A DNA stretch of 64,000 bases from Prauserella marina (lineage in GTDB: Bacteria > Actinomycetota > Actinomycetes > Mycobacteriales > Pseudonocardiaceae): assembly GCF_002240355.1 (NCBI RefSeq), contig NZ_CP016353.1, positions 4,080,501 to 4,144,500 of the forward strand, in the 5' to 3' direction. Made by a program: the position numbers and the translations under genes. Below the pieces are notes generated by a model that worked only from the letters and a program-made list of their open reading frames with translations, searched no databases and was not told the DNA's origin. Below are positions 6,927 through 14,386 of this stretch, in pieces. Within the stretch, counting starts at the first letter, position 1; each line of letters opens with the position of its first letter.

Positions 6927-8276
6927 ATGACTCGGTTTCCACCTTCCGCCTCCGCGGTCGCCGCAGAGGACGACCGGCGGGAACATCGCCCCATGCAGAC
7001 AAGGGCGGTGGTCAGCGGAACGCTCGGCTCCACTCTCGAATGGTTCGACTTCGCCATTTACGGGGCGCTGTCGGCGACCCTTTTCCCCGCTTTGTTCTTC
7101 AGCGGTCTCGGGGAGACCGGCTCACTGCTCGCCTCGTTCGCTTCGTTCGGCGTCGGTTTCGTCGCACGACCGCTCGGCGGCCTGATCTTCGGTCATCTCG
7201 GTGACCGGTACGGCCGCAGGCCCATCCTCCTCGGAACCTTCATCGCGATGGGCGCATCGTCCATTGTGATCGGTCTACTGCCGACAGGACAGGGAGTCGC
7301 CATCGCGGTGCTCCTGGTGGTCATGCGATTCATCCAAGGATTCGCGCTGGGTGGCGAGGCCACCGGAGCGCAGCTCATGACCATGGAGCACGCCGCGGGA
7401 AACCGCAGAGGCGTACTCGGCTCGCTCATGAACGTTGGCTCGCCGCTGAGCCAGGTGATCGCCAACCTCACGCTGGTTCTGCTCACCTCAGTCCTGTCAA
7501 CGGAGAACTGGGAAGCCTGGGGATGGCGTATTCCTTTCCTCGCCAGCATTCTGCTCGTCGCCGTCGGCGTCTACATCAGAATGAAACTGGAGGAGACACC
7601 GGCGTTCGTCGTGCACAAGCGGGAAGGCGAGGCCGAGAAACCCAACGGGCTCAAGGTGCTCGCGCAGCAACCGCTCAAGATCGCCCAGCTCACCGTCGGC
7701 TGGGGCGGTCCGGCGCTCACCTTCTACCTCATCGCGGTCTACGGGCTGAGCTACCTTTCCGATCAAGGCGTCTCCAGCAATGACGGCTTTCTGATCCTCA
7801 TGGTCGCCAACGGGGTCTCGGTGGTGTTCTGCGTCCTCGGCGGCTGGGTCAGCGACCGGATCGGCCGCAAGAACGTACTGTTGATCGGCATCGCGGGCTG
7901 CCTGGCCGGGGTCCTGCTGTTCTTCCCCGTCGCCGACACCGGCGCCGTCGGCCCCGCGATGGCCGTGGTCATCCTCGCGCTGGGCTCGGTGCAGTTCGGC
8001 TTCGGCGCACAGCCCGCGCTCTTCGCCGAACAGTTCCCGACCTCGACCCGGTTCTCCGGCTCCGCGCTGTCACTCACCTTCGCGAACCTCATCTTCGCCG
8101 CACCCGCCCCGATGGCCGCCACCGCGCTCACCGAAGCGGGCGGCAGCAGGACGGTCATGTGGGTCACGGTCGGCATCCTCGTCGCCTCCGCGCTCGCGCT
8201 GCTGCCGCTCGCCGACAAACGCGGCGTCGACCTCGCCTCGTTCACCACTCTCACCACCGGAAAGGACAACGCATGA
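6927..8276 (+). CDS. MFS transporter, metabolite:H+ symporter (MHS) type
   Basis: 449 residues with about 12 hydrophobic segments. The first helix region TLGSTLEWFDFAIYG carries the EWFDF hallmark of MHS-family carriers (ShiA, ProP, KgtP relatives). The loop 2-3 motif reads GHLGDRYGRRPI, and WRIPFLASILL lies before the central loop. These symporters take up organic acids, betaines or aromatic acids with protons. ATG 6927 is preceded by GCGGGA; ATG 6993 (MQTRAVVSG) is a possible shorter start. The stop overlaps the cupin start by ATGA, so the two are coupled. It probably imports the growth substrate of this cluster. Confidence 0.9.
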   Translation: MTRFPPSASAVAAEDDRREHRPMQTRAVVSGTLGSTLEWFDFAIYGALSATLFPALFFSGLGETGSLLASFASFGVGFVARPLGGLIFGHLGDRYGRRPILLGTFIAMGASSIVIGLLPTGQGVAIAVLLVVMRFIQGFALGGEATGAQLMTMEHAAGNRRGVLGSLMNVGSPLSQVIANLTLVLLTSVLSTENWEAWGWRIPFLASILLVAVGVYIRMKLEETPAFVVHKREGEAEKPNGLKVLAQQPLKIAQLTVGWGGPALTFYLIAVYGLSYLSDQGVSSNDGFLILMVANGVSVVFCVLGGWVSDRIGRKNVLLIGIAGCLAGVLLFFPVADTGAVGPAMAVVILALGSVQFGFGAQPALFAEQFPTSTRFSGSALSLTFANLIFAAPAPMAATALTEAGGSRTVMWVTVGILVASALALLPLADKRGVDLASFTTLTTGKDNA

Positions 8277-8704
8277 CAACCGGCAACCTCAAACCGCTCG
8301 TCGTGAACAGAAAGGGCGAACTCGCCGAGGCGCCGGGGCAAACCCCGAACGCGCGCAGGGTCTCCGGGGTGAGCACCGAGAACAGCCAGGTCGAGGGCCT
8401 GTGGTTCGGCAAGGTCCACACCGGACCCGGCGAGATCTCGGCTCCCCACCACCACGGGGAGGCCGAGACCGGCGGCTATGTCTTCAAGGGCAGGGGGTTC
8501 ATCCGGTACGGGCAGCGGTACGAGACCGTGGTCTACCTCGAGGAAGGCGACTTCGTCTACGTTCCGCCCTTCGTCCCGCACATCGAGGGCAACGCGAGCA
8601 AGACCGAGGAACTGGTGTGGCTGACCACCCGGACACCGGACAACATCGTGGTCAACCTCGACGACCAGGACGTCGCCGACCTCGACCTCGACTACCGCTC
8701 ATGA
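8273..8704 (+). CDS. Cupin domain protein
   Basis: A 143-residue single-domain cupin. The metal-binding first motif is seen in GEISAPHHHGEAETGGYVFKG, close to G(X)5HXH(X)3-4E(X)6G, and the second in LEEGDFVYVPPFVPHIEGN with its conserved PxxxxH. The fold would bind one divalent metal; such proteins act as isomerases, decarboxylases, dioxygenases or ligand binders, and sequence alone does not choose. It is coupled on both sides: ATGA with the transporter and ATGA with the following SDR. That context suggests an enzyme of the imported compound's breakdown. The acidic tail (DDQDVADLDLDYRS) is not part of the barrel. Confidence 0.88.
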   Translation: MTTGNLKPLVVNRKGELAEAPGQTPNARRVSGVSTENSQVEGLWFGKVHTGPGEISAPHHHGEAETGGYVFKGRGFIRYGQRYETVVYLEEGDFVYVPPFVPHIEGNASKTEELVWLTTRTPDNIVVNLDDQDVADLDLDYRS

Positions 8705-9486
8705 CCAGTGGACCTTCGCCGGAATCGCCGCCCGTCGCGCTCGTCGCGGGAGGAACCTCGGGAATCGGCCTCGCGACGGCGCGCCGTCTCGTCGCGTCGG
8801 GACACGTCGTCACGATCGGCGGAAGAGACGAACAGCGCAGAGCGAGCGCCGTGGCCGAACTGGGCCCGGACGCCGACGCCGTCGCGCTCGACGTACTCGA
8901 CGACGGTTCGTGTATCGCGGCCGTCCGGCACGTGCTCGCGCGGCACGGGCACGTCGACGTTCTGATCAACGCCGTCGGCAGCGCCCCAGCGGGCACAGTG
9001 GACACGGTCGAGGACGCGGCCTGGCTGGCCGCGCTGGACGCCAAGGTGATCGGTGCCGTCCGGCTCATGCGCGCGGTCATCCCCTCGATGACGACGCGGC
9101 GATACGGGCGCATCGTCAACATCGCCGGAACGGCGGGGGCGGAACCCGATCCGTGGATGGTCGTCTCGGGAGCCGCCAACGCGGCACTCGTCTCGGTGAC
9201 CAACGGCGCGGCCCGAGGTCTCGCGCCGGAGGGCATCACCGTCAACGCCGTCTGCCCTGGCCCCGTCCGTACGGGGCGCTGGACCGGACTCGTCACGACC
9301 TACGCCACCATCACCGGAACGGGAAAGGACGCGGCGGCCCGCGAACTCGAAGCGGCCATCCCCGTCGGCCGTCCCGCCGCCGCCGACGAGGTGGCCGCCG
9401 TGATCGCCTTCCTTGCCTCGCCGGAAGCCGCGCACGTGACCGGAACGGCGGTCACCGTCGACGGCGGGCAATCGCGCGGCGCCTGA
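8701..9486 (+). CDS. SDR-family protein lacking the usual catalytic Tyr and Lys
   Basis: 261 residues. The Rossmann start is normal (ALVAGGTSGIGLATARRL, with TSGIG), as are INAVGS and the C-terminal TGTAVTVDGGQ. At the active site, however, the canonical Tyr-x3-Lys is replaced by Ser156 and Asn160 in VVSGAANAAL, and the upstream catalytic Ser position reads Gly143 in NIAGTAG. The protein therefore should bind a dinucleotide but cannot use the standard SDR proton relay. Divergent SDRs with an NAAL motif exist in FabG-like groups, so this may be a known non-canonical subfamily. It starts by ATGA overlap with the cupin gene. It may be a reductase with another mechanism or a partner of the canonical SDR at 5938. 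Confidence 0.85.
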   Translation: MTSGPSPESPPVALVAGGTSGIGLATARRLVASGHVVTIGGRDEQRRASAVAELGPDADAVALDVLDDGSCIAAVRHVLARHGHVDVLINAVGSAPAGTVDTVEDAAWLAALDAKVIGAVRLMRAVIPSMTTRRYGRIVNIAGTAGAEPDPWMVVSGAANAALVSVTNGAARGLAPEGITVNAVCPGPVRTGRWTGLVTTYATITGTGKDAAARELEAAIPVGRPAAADEVAAVIAFLASPEAAHVTGTAVTVDGGQSRGA

Positions 9487-9513
9487 ACACGATCCGGAAA
9501 GGACGGACGAATC

Positions 9514-10290
9514 ATGTACCTCGTCATCGGGCTCGGGCCCATCGGCGGTGGGGCCGGAGCGAGGCTGGCCGAACTCGGCAGGCCGGTGCGCGGCCTCGAC
9601 CTCGACGAGCGCCGGGCGCGGGAGTGGAGCGAGCGGACCGGGGCTCCCGCCTGCTCCGGCATCGGCGACGTCGAGTGGTCCGGCGTCGACACCGTCATCA
9701 TCGCGGTCAGGATGGCCGGGCAGGTTCGATCCACAATGGAATCACTGATTGCCCGGGCCGGGAAACCACTCACCGTTTATGTCCTGACGACATTGAGTAT
9801 CGCGGACGCCACCGCCCTTTCCGCCGGTGTTCCGGAAAGCTGGCGGTTGTTCGAGGCGCCGGTTTCGGGCGGCGCGAGCGGAGCGCGCAACGGCACGATG
9901 ACCGTCTTCCTCGCGGGCCCGCCGCGCGAGGCCGCCGACGACGCGCTGCTGTCCGACATCGCGGGAAAGGTGTTCGACACCGAGGATTACGGTGCTCCCG
10001 CGGTACTCAAGCTGACCAACAACGCGCTCGGCGCGCTCAACGCCGTCTCGACCGCGCGCATGCTGCGGATCGCGGCCGACAACGGGGTCGACGCCGCCAC
10101 GTTTCTCGACGTGGTCGCCGCCTCGTCAGGACAGAGCTGGATGAGCGATCACTTCACCGTTTTCCCCGACGACCTGCTTTTCAAGGACGCCGGATTGCTC
10201 CGCGACGATCTCGGTTCGCTGCCGGTGATCGATCTCGCCAGCGACCCTGCCGCCGAGATCGCGGCGGCCCGCGAACTACTCGGCCCCTGA
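9514..10290 (+). CDS. NAD(P)-dependent 3-hydroxyisobutyrate dehydrogenase-like protein
   Basis: 258 residues, slightly shorter than the 290-300 usual for beta-hydroxyacid dehydrogenases. The N-terminus YLVIGLGPIGGGAGARL is the Rossmann loop. FEAPVSGGASGARNGTMTV is the substrate-binding signature of the HIBADH/tartronate semialdehyde reductase family, and Lys166 in KLTNNALGALN is the expected catalytic lysine. The usual G-F-I-G-L-G start is shortened, so the N-terminal strand is abbreviated. It would interconvert a 3-hydroxy acid and a semialdehyde. It follows the SDR by 27 bp with a GGAAAGGACGG ribosome site and is the last gene of the cluster. Confidence 0.88.
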   Translation: MYLVIGLGPIGGGAGARLAELGRPVRGLDLDERRAREWSERTGAPACSGIGDVEWSGVDTVIIAVRMAGQVRSTMESLIARAGKPLTVYVLTTLSIADATALSAGVPESWRLFEAPVSGGASGARNGTMTVFLAGPPREAADDALLSDIAGKVFDTEDYGAPAVLKLTNNALGALNAVSTARMLRIAADNGVDAATFLDVVAASSGQSWMSDHFTVFPDDLLFKDAGLLRDDLGSLPVIDLASDPAAEIAAARELLGP

Positions 10291-10433
10291 CCGGCAAGCT
10301 CTGTCACCGGGGAAACAATTCCGGAAAAGGGCGGGTCCGATTCGCCGCCGGCCGTTGCGACGAACGGCGCATATTCGGCGAGTTTGGGCCGATGCCCGAG
10401 ACGGCCCGCCCCGCACGGCTTACGCTCGCATCC

Positions 10434-11378
10434 ATGCTGATTCGCCGGATGTCGCGCACGAGCACTGTACTGGCCGCCGTCTTCGCTTTCGTGCTCGCCG
10501 GTACGCTGACCGGGGCCGCGACGCCGTCTTCTTCCTCGCCGGACGGGCATCCCGTGGCCCGTCAGCTGCTGTTCTTCAACCATGCCTACGGGGTGTTCGA
10601 CAGGGAAACCGCCGATGCCATCGAGCATTCCGGCTACCTGCGCGACTTCGCCAATTTTCAGGTGCGCACGACGACAGGCGCTGACGGACAGGTCTGGACC
10701 GGGCGTTACCTGCTGGGCAGGCAGACCTACGTGGAACTGTTCGGAGTCGGCGATCTTCCCGGAAAGGACGGCGAACTCGGCTCGGCAGGCGCGGCCGTTT
10801 CGGTCGAACGGTCCGGCGACCTGGCCACCGTGATCGACCGGCTGCCGGAGCTCGGGATCACCGATCCGCTGCTGTTTCAGCAAACCCGCGACTTCGGCGA
10901 CGGGATTCCCGTTCCGTGGTTCGACGGCGTTTTCACCACCGGCGAGTACGACACCTTCGGCACCTGGGGGATGGAGTACCGGCCGGAGTACTTCGCCGAC
11001 CCGCGCGGCAACACCGAGCCACCGGCCTATCCCGGTGACGTCGGCAGGGAGCGCTATCTTCCCGACGACTACCGGGACCGGCTGATGCGGGACGTGACGG
11101 AGATCCGGCTCGCGGTCACCGCGCGCGACCTCGGGAATACGGTGCCGCTGCTCAAGGCGGGCGGGTTCACGGTGAAGTCCTTCCCCGGCGGCGCGATCGC
11201 GCTGCGTGGTGGCACGACGCTCGCGTTCGAGGTCGTCCCCATCGGCGAGACCGGGCTGCGCGGCATCGACATGTCGCTCAACCGCCCGGTCTCCCACCGG
11301 CACGTGGAACGCCTCGGCACGTCGACCCTCGTCGTCGGACCGGGAAGCCACGCGGTCTGGACCTTCGCGGCCCGCTGA
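10434..11378 (+). CDS. Secreted hypothetical protein (DUF5829-like)
   Basis: 314 residues beginning MLIRRMSRTSTVLAAVFAFV with a clear signal peptide that ends near GAATPSS. The mature part starts RQLLFFNHAYGVFDRETADA and contains WTGRYLLGRQTYVELFG, which reminds me of DUF5829 proteins; this family call is from memory and uncertain. No catalytic motif is evident. An open frame continues far upstream, but ATG 10434 is supported by the signal peptide and by TACGCT (10421-10426) seven bases before it, a leaderless promoter pattern. Two 21-bp repeat units lie 18 bp after the stop. It shows no link to the catabolic genes upstream. Confidence 0.75.
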   Translation: MLIRRMSRTSTVLAAVFAFVLAGTLTGAATPSSSSPDGHPVARQLLFFNHAYGVFDRETADAIEHSGYLRDFANFQVRTTTGADGQVWTGRYLLGRQTYVELFGVGDLPGKDGELGSAGAAVSVERSGDLATVIDRLPELGITDPLLFQQTRDFGDGIPVPWFDGVFTTGEYDTFGTWGMEYRPEYFADPRGNTEPPAYPGDVGRERYLPDDYRDRLMRDVTEIRLAVTARDLGNTVPLLKAGGFTVKSFPGGAIALRGGTTLAFEVVPIGETGLRGIDMSLNRPVSHRHVERLGTSTLVVGPGSHAVWTFAAR

Positions 11379-11681
11379 CCCGCCAGCACCGGCAGCGAGA
11401 TCCGCACCCAGAACAGCGAGATCCGCGCTCGGTTCCCTCGCGCGGAGCGCACCGCCCGTTCGCCCCGGCACCAAGGCACCGTCGCCGGAACCACCACGAT
11501 AGAGCGATTTCCCGCCCCCGTTTCGCGCCGCCGAGACGGGGGTGGATCAGTGGGCGGGCCACGCGGATCACGGCGGATCAGGGCCGCATTCGGCCGCCGC
11601 CCCGTCCTCACGTCGCCGTGCGGCCCGCTCCCCATGTCCTACGCTGAACCCGGTTCATCCCTCCCGAGAAAGGACTGCCGG
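11379..11681. other. Intergenic region with repeat units and promoter
   Basis: This 303-bp gap starts with two 21-bp repeat units (annotated separately). Near its end, TACGCT at 11640-11645 looks like a -10 box for the small secreted protein gene at 11682, leaving a leader of about 30 nt with a GAGAAAGGA ribosome site. I see no gene in the middle part. Confidence 0.5.
11396..11437. repeat. Two units of the dispersed 21-bp repeat
   Basis: Units at 11396-11416 and 11417-11437 both open with CGAGATCCGC and keep the 21-nt period of the array at 1780. They begin 18 bp after the stop of the secreted hypothetical protein. Confidence 0.8.
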
Positions 11682-11936
11682 ATGTCGTCTCACACAGCAT
11701 TCAGAGCCGGTGTGCTGGCGCTGATCGCGGCCGGATGGCTCGCCGCGGGTGCCGCCACGGCGGCCGCTGACAACGGGACGCAGAACTCCGGCGTACCGCT
11801 TCCCGAATCTCAATGGGCGGTGACCGACGATCCGGACACGATGCTCGCACCGGAGTCCGGCCCCGCGACCGATGCCGACGACGCCGCCGCGTCGATCGAG
11901 GCATTGTTCGACAGCTGGCGGCCCGGCGCGCGCTGA
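11682..11936 (+). CDS. Small secreted hypothetical protein
   Basis: 84 residues: MSSHTAFRAGVLALIAAGWL followed by AAGAATAAADN is a convincing signal peptide with a cleavage site near residue 30. The mature part of about 54 residues is acidic and rich in Asp, Ser and Pro (PESQWAVTDDPDTMLAPESG), ending DDAAASIEALFDSWRPGAR. No known domain is recognised. ATG 11682 has GAGAAAGGA upstream and a -10-like TACGCT about 40 bp before it; longer in-frame starts would put the signal peptide in the middle. It is isolated from its neighbours and would be exported. Confidence 0.7.
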   Translation: MSSHTAFRAGVLALIAAGWLAAGAATAAADNGTQNSGVPLPESQWAVTDDPDTMLAPESGPATDADDAAASIEALFDSWRPGAR

Positions 11937-11983
11937 GACCGGACCCTTCCGGCAGTCCACTTCGGACCGCCGAACGACGGGTA

Positions 11984-11996
11984 CCCCCCCCCCCCC
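11984..11996. repeat. Homopolymer of 13 cytosines
   Basis: An uninterrupted run of 13 C lies in the 160-bp gap between the small secreted protein and the GtrA gene, followed by GCCCGCC. Such a tract is prone to slippage and to sequencing error. It lies about 100 bp before the GtrA start, outside any recognised promoter element. Confidence 0.9.
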
Positions 11997-12095
11997 GCCC
12001 GCCGGTACTCACGGGGAGTGAATTCCGACACCAAGCACGAACAGGACAATCCGGCACGAACGTCGTCCTCACCGGCCCGACCGTAGACTGGCTTG

Positions 12096-12590
12096 GTGTC
12101 GTCCGTTCCCCTCGCACTGGTCCGCGCGTCGGAGGCTTTCCGTGCCGCCGTCGCGCAGCACCGGGAGTTTCTGAGGTTCGCACTGGTCGGAGGCACGACC
12201 TGGATCATCGACACGGGCATCGTCTACGCGCTGAAGCTGACCGTTCTTGGCGAGAAACCGCTCACCGCGAGGGTCATCGGGGTCGTGGTGGCCACCGTGG
12301 TGTCCTACCTGCTCAACCGTGAATGGTCCTTCCGCACCAGGGGCGGCAGGAAACGGCCTGCCGAGATCGCGCTGTTCGTACTGTGCAGCGCGATCGGCGT
12401 CGGGCTCACGGTACTGCCGCAGGCGATCTCGCTGTACGTACTCGACCTCCGGGTTCCCTCGGTCAGCCCGCTGGTGCAGGCCGTCGCCAATTTCGTGACG
12501 GGACAGATACTCGGCGTACTGCTCGCGATGTTCTTCCGGTTCTGGGCCTTCCGGAGAGTCGTGTTCCCCGACGCGGGCGCACGCGGCTGA
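12096..12590 (+). CDS. GtrA family membrane protein
   Basis: 164 residues with four predicted membrane helices: LRFALVGGTTWIIDTGIVYA, RVIGVVVATVVSYLLNREW, LFVLCSAIGVGLTVL and LVQAVANFVTGQILGVLLAM, then FFRFWAFRR. The FLRFALVGG start, the LNREWSFR block in the loop and the final FWAFR are typical of GtrA/DPMS-type proteins. These are thought to move or support polyprenyl-linked sugars across the membrane. GTG 12096 is chosen over TTG 12093 because TAGACT (12084-12089) sits six bases before it, indicating a leaderless transcript. No glycosyltransferase partner is adjacent. Confidence 0.9.
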   Translation: MSSVPLALVRASEAFRAAVAQHREFLRFALVGGTTWIIDTGIVYALKLTVLGEKPLTARVIGVVVATVVSYLLNREWSFRTRGGRKRPAEIALFVLCSAIGVGLTVLPQAISLYVLDLRVPSVSPLVQAVANFVTGQILGVLLAMFFRFWAFRRVVFPDAGARG

Positions 12591-12653
12591 GCCGCACCGG
12601 AAAACTCCCCGAAGTTTCTCGCGACGAGGTGTCCTTGTGGACGAGTCCCGTCC

Positions 12654-12695
12654 GTCGTGATGTCGTGAGGCAAGACCGCCGCACGACATCACGAC
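12654..12695. repeat. Perfect 14-bp inverted repeat between GtrA and YCII genes
   Basis: GTCGTGATGTCGTG (12654-12667) and CACGACATCACGAC (12682-12695) are exact inverted copies around a 14-nt loop. It could be the terminator of the GtrA gene or an operator or leader structure for the YCII/sigma-factor pair starting at 12732. The TGTCGT at 12661-12666 resembles the ECF42 -35 element as I remember it (TGTCGA), which would make this an autoregulated promoter region. Confidence 0.6.
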
Positions 12696-12731
12696 TGTTC
12701 GCAGGCGATGGAACACAGAGGGAGACCGACG

Positions 12732-13082
12732 ATGAAGTACCTGCTGCTGATCAACACGGATGCGGTCGACGAGAATGGCGGCGCGGCCGAATGCACCGTC
12801 GAGGACTGGATGGCCTACGACAAGGAGGTCAGGGAAGCCGGGATCTGGGTCAGCGGCGAATCGCTGGCCGACCTCGTCACGGCCACCACGGTGCGGGTCG
12901 ACGAGAACGGGACTCCGACCGTGACCGACGGGCCGTTCGCGGAAACCCGTGAGCTGCTCGGCGGCTTCTACGTGATCGACGTACCCGACCTCGACGTGGC
13001 GCTGGACTGGGCGGCGCGCTGCCCAGGGGCGCGCGGCAGCGGCGCGGTCGTGGTGCGCCCCGTCGCGGACTTCGGAGCGTAG
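12732..13082 (+). CDS. YCII-related (DGPF) protein
   Basis: A 116-residue protein beginning MKYLLLINTDAVDENGG. VTDGPFAETRELLGGFYVID is the DGPF signature of YciI-like/PhnB-like small proteins with a ferredoxin-like fold, followed by DLDVALDWAARCPGARG. The biochemical role is unknown. Proteins of this family are the standard neighbours and targets of ECF42 sigma factors, and the gene directly downstream (4 bp after this stop) is one. ATG 12732 has GGGAGACCGACG upstream. Expression is probably driven by that sigma factor. Confidence 0.9.
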   Translation: MKYLLLINTDAVDENGGAAECTVEDWMAYDKEVREAGIWVSGESLADLVTATTVRVDENGTPTVTDGPFAETRELLGGFYVIDVPDLDVALDWAARCPGARGSGAVVVRPVADFGA

Positions 13083-13086
13083 GGCT

Positions 13087-14373
13087 GTGCCGGAGCCGGT
13101 CGTGCCCTCCGGAGCACCCGCGCCCATGGCTTCCATCGAGGCGGTGTTCCGCGAGGAGCGCGGCCGGCTGCTCGCCTCGCTCGTCGGCACGTTCGGCGAC
13201 CTCGACCTCGCCGAGGACGTCACCGGTGACGCGATCGAGGCAGCGCTCGTGCGCTGGCCCGCCGACGGCGTCCCCGCGAAGCCGGGCGCGTGGTTGCTGA
13301 CCACCGCCCGGCGCAAGGCGGTCGACCGGCTCCGCCGCGACCAGACCTTCGCGGCGAAGCTGGCTGTCATGCGTGTCGACGCCGAACGGGCCGAACCCGG
13401 CGTCCTCGCCATCGCCGACGACCGGGGTGCCGAACTGCCGGACGAACGACTGCAATTGTTCTTCACCTGCGCCCATCCCGCCCTGCTCGCCGAGGACAGG
13501 ATCGCGCTGACCCTGCGCTGCCTCGCGGGCCTGACCACCGCCGAGGTCGCGAGAGCCTTCCTCGTGCCGACGGCGACCATGGCCAAGCGCATCGTGAGGG
13601 CCAAGCGCAAGATCAAGGAGAACCGGATCCCGTTCCGCGTTCCCCAAGGCGCGGAGTGGGCGCGGCGGCTGCCGTGCGTGCTCCAGGTCGTGTACTCGAT
13701 CTTCACCGAGGGCTACGCGGCCAGTTCGGGACCGCACCTGCAACGCGCGGACCTCGCGGGGGAAGCCATCAGGCTCACCCGCATCCTGCACCGCCTGCTG
13801 CCGGGTGAACGCGACGTCGCTGGACTACTGGCGTTGCTGCTGTTAATACACGCGAGGCGCGAGGCGCGCTGCGGCGAGTCCGGCGAGTTCGTGCTGCTCG
13901 AAGACCAGGACAGGGGCCGCTGGGACCGCGCCATGATCGAGGAAGGCAGGGGCCTTGTCCATCGCGCGCTGACCGGAGGCCCACCCGGCGGCTACGGGGT
14001 GCAGGCAGCGATCGCCGCCCTGCACGACGAGGCCGCCGACGTCGCGACCACCGACTGGCCGCAGATCGTGTCGCTCTACGACGTGCTGCTGACCATCACC
14101 CCCTCCCCGGTCGTCGCGATGAACCGTGCCGCGGCGGTGGCGATGCGCGACGGCCCGGAGGCGGGCCTGGCCCTGCTCGACGAACTCGCCGACGAGCCGA
14201 AGTTGCGGGAGTACCACCCGTTTCCGATGGCGAGAGCGGATCTGCTGCACCGTCTCGGCAGGCCGGCCGAAGCGGCCGAGTCCTACCGGAGGGCGCTCGA
14301 ACTCGCCCGCACCGAACCGGAACGCGACCACCTCCGGCGCAGGCTGGCGGCCGTGGCCCGCGAGCAGAACTGA
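13087..14373 (+). CDS. ECF sigma factor of the ECF42 (YCII-linked) type
   Basis: 428 residues, much longer than a minimal ECF sigma factor (about 180). The N-terminal part has sigma2 (GDLDLAEDVTGDAIEAALVR, then PGAWLLTTARRKAVDRLRR) and sigma4 (LTLRCLAGLTTAEVARAFLV, TMAKRIVRAKRKIKENRIP). The remaining roughly 220 residues are the helical extension (DUF6596/TPR-like) of ECF42 proteins, with YSIFTEGYAASSG, LLLLIHARREAR, SLYDVLLTITPSPVVAMNRA and ELARTEPERDHLRRRLA. In this group no membrane anti-sigma factor is found and the extension is thought to control activity. GTG 13087 follows the YCII stop by 4 bp, so the two form one operon. Confidence 0.92.
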   Translation: MPEPVVPSGAPAPMASIEAVFREERGRLLASLVGTFGDLDLAEDVTGDAIEAALVRWPADGVPAKPGAWLLTTARRKAVDRLRRDQTFAAKLAVMRVDAERAEPGVLAIADDRGAELPDERLQLFFTCAHPALLAEDRIALTLRCLAGLTTAEVARAFLVPTATMAKRIVRAKRKIKENRIPFRVPQGAEWARRLPCVLQVVYSIFTEGYAASSGPHLQRADLAGEAIRLTRILHRLLPGERDVAGLLALLLLIHARREARCGESGEFVLLEDQDRGRWDRAMIEEGRGLVHRALTGGPPGGYGVQAAIAALHDEAADVATTDWPQIVSLYDVLLTITPSPVVAMNRAAAVAMRDGPEAGLALLDELADEPKLREYHPFPMARADLLHRLGRPAEAAESYRRALELARTEPERDHLRRRLAAVAREQN

Positions 14374-14386
14374 CGGCGCACCGCTT

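Noticed and set aside
8910-10433. Very long open frame continuing upstream of the secreted hypothetical protein (8910-11378)
   Set aside because: It overlaps the SDR and HIBADH-like genes in another frame, reads as Arg-rich shadow sequence, and the signal peptide plus TACGCT box place the true start at 10434.
10149-11474. 441-residue minus-strand frame including repeated ADLAVL-type units
   Set aside because: The peptide repeat only reflects the 21-bp DNA repeat; the rest is antisense to the hypothetical gene.
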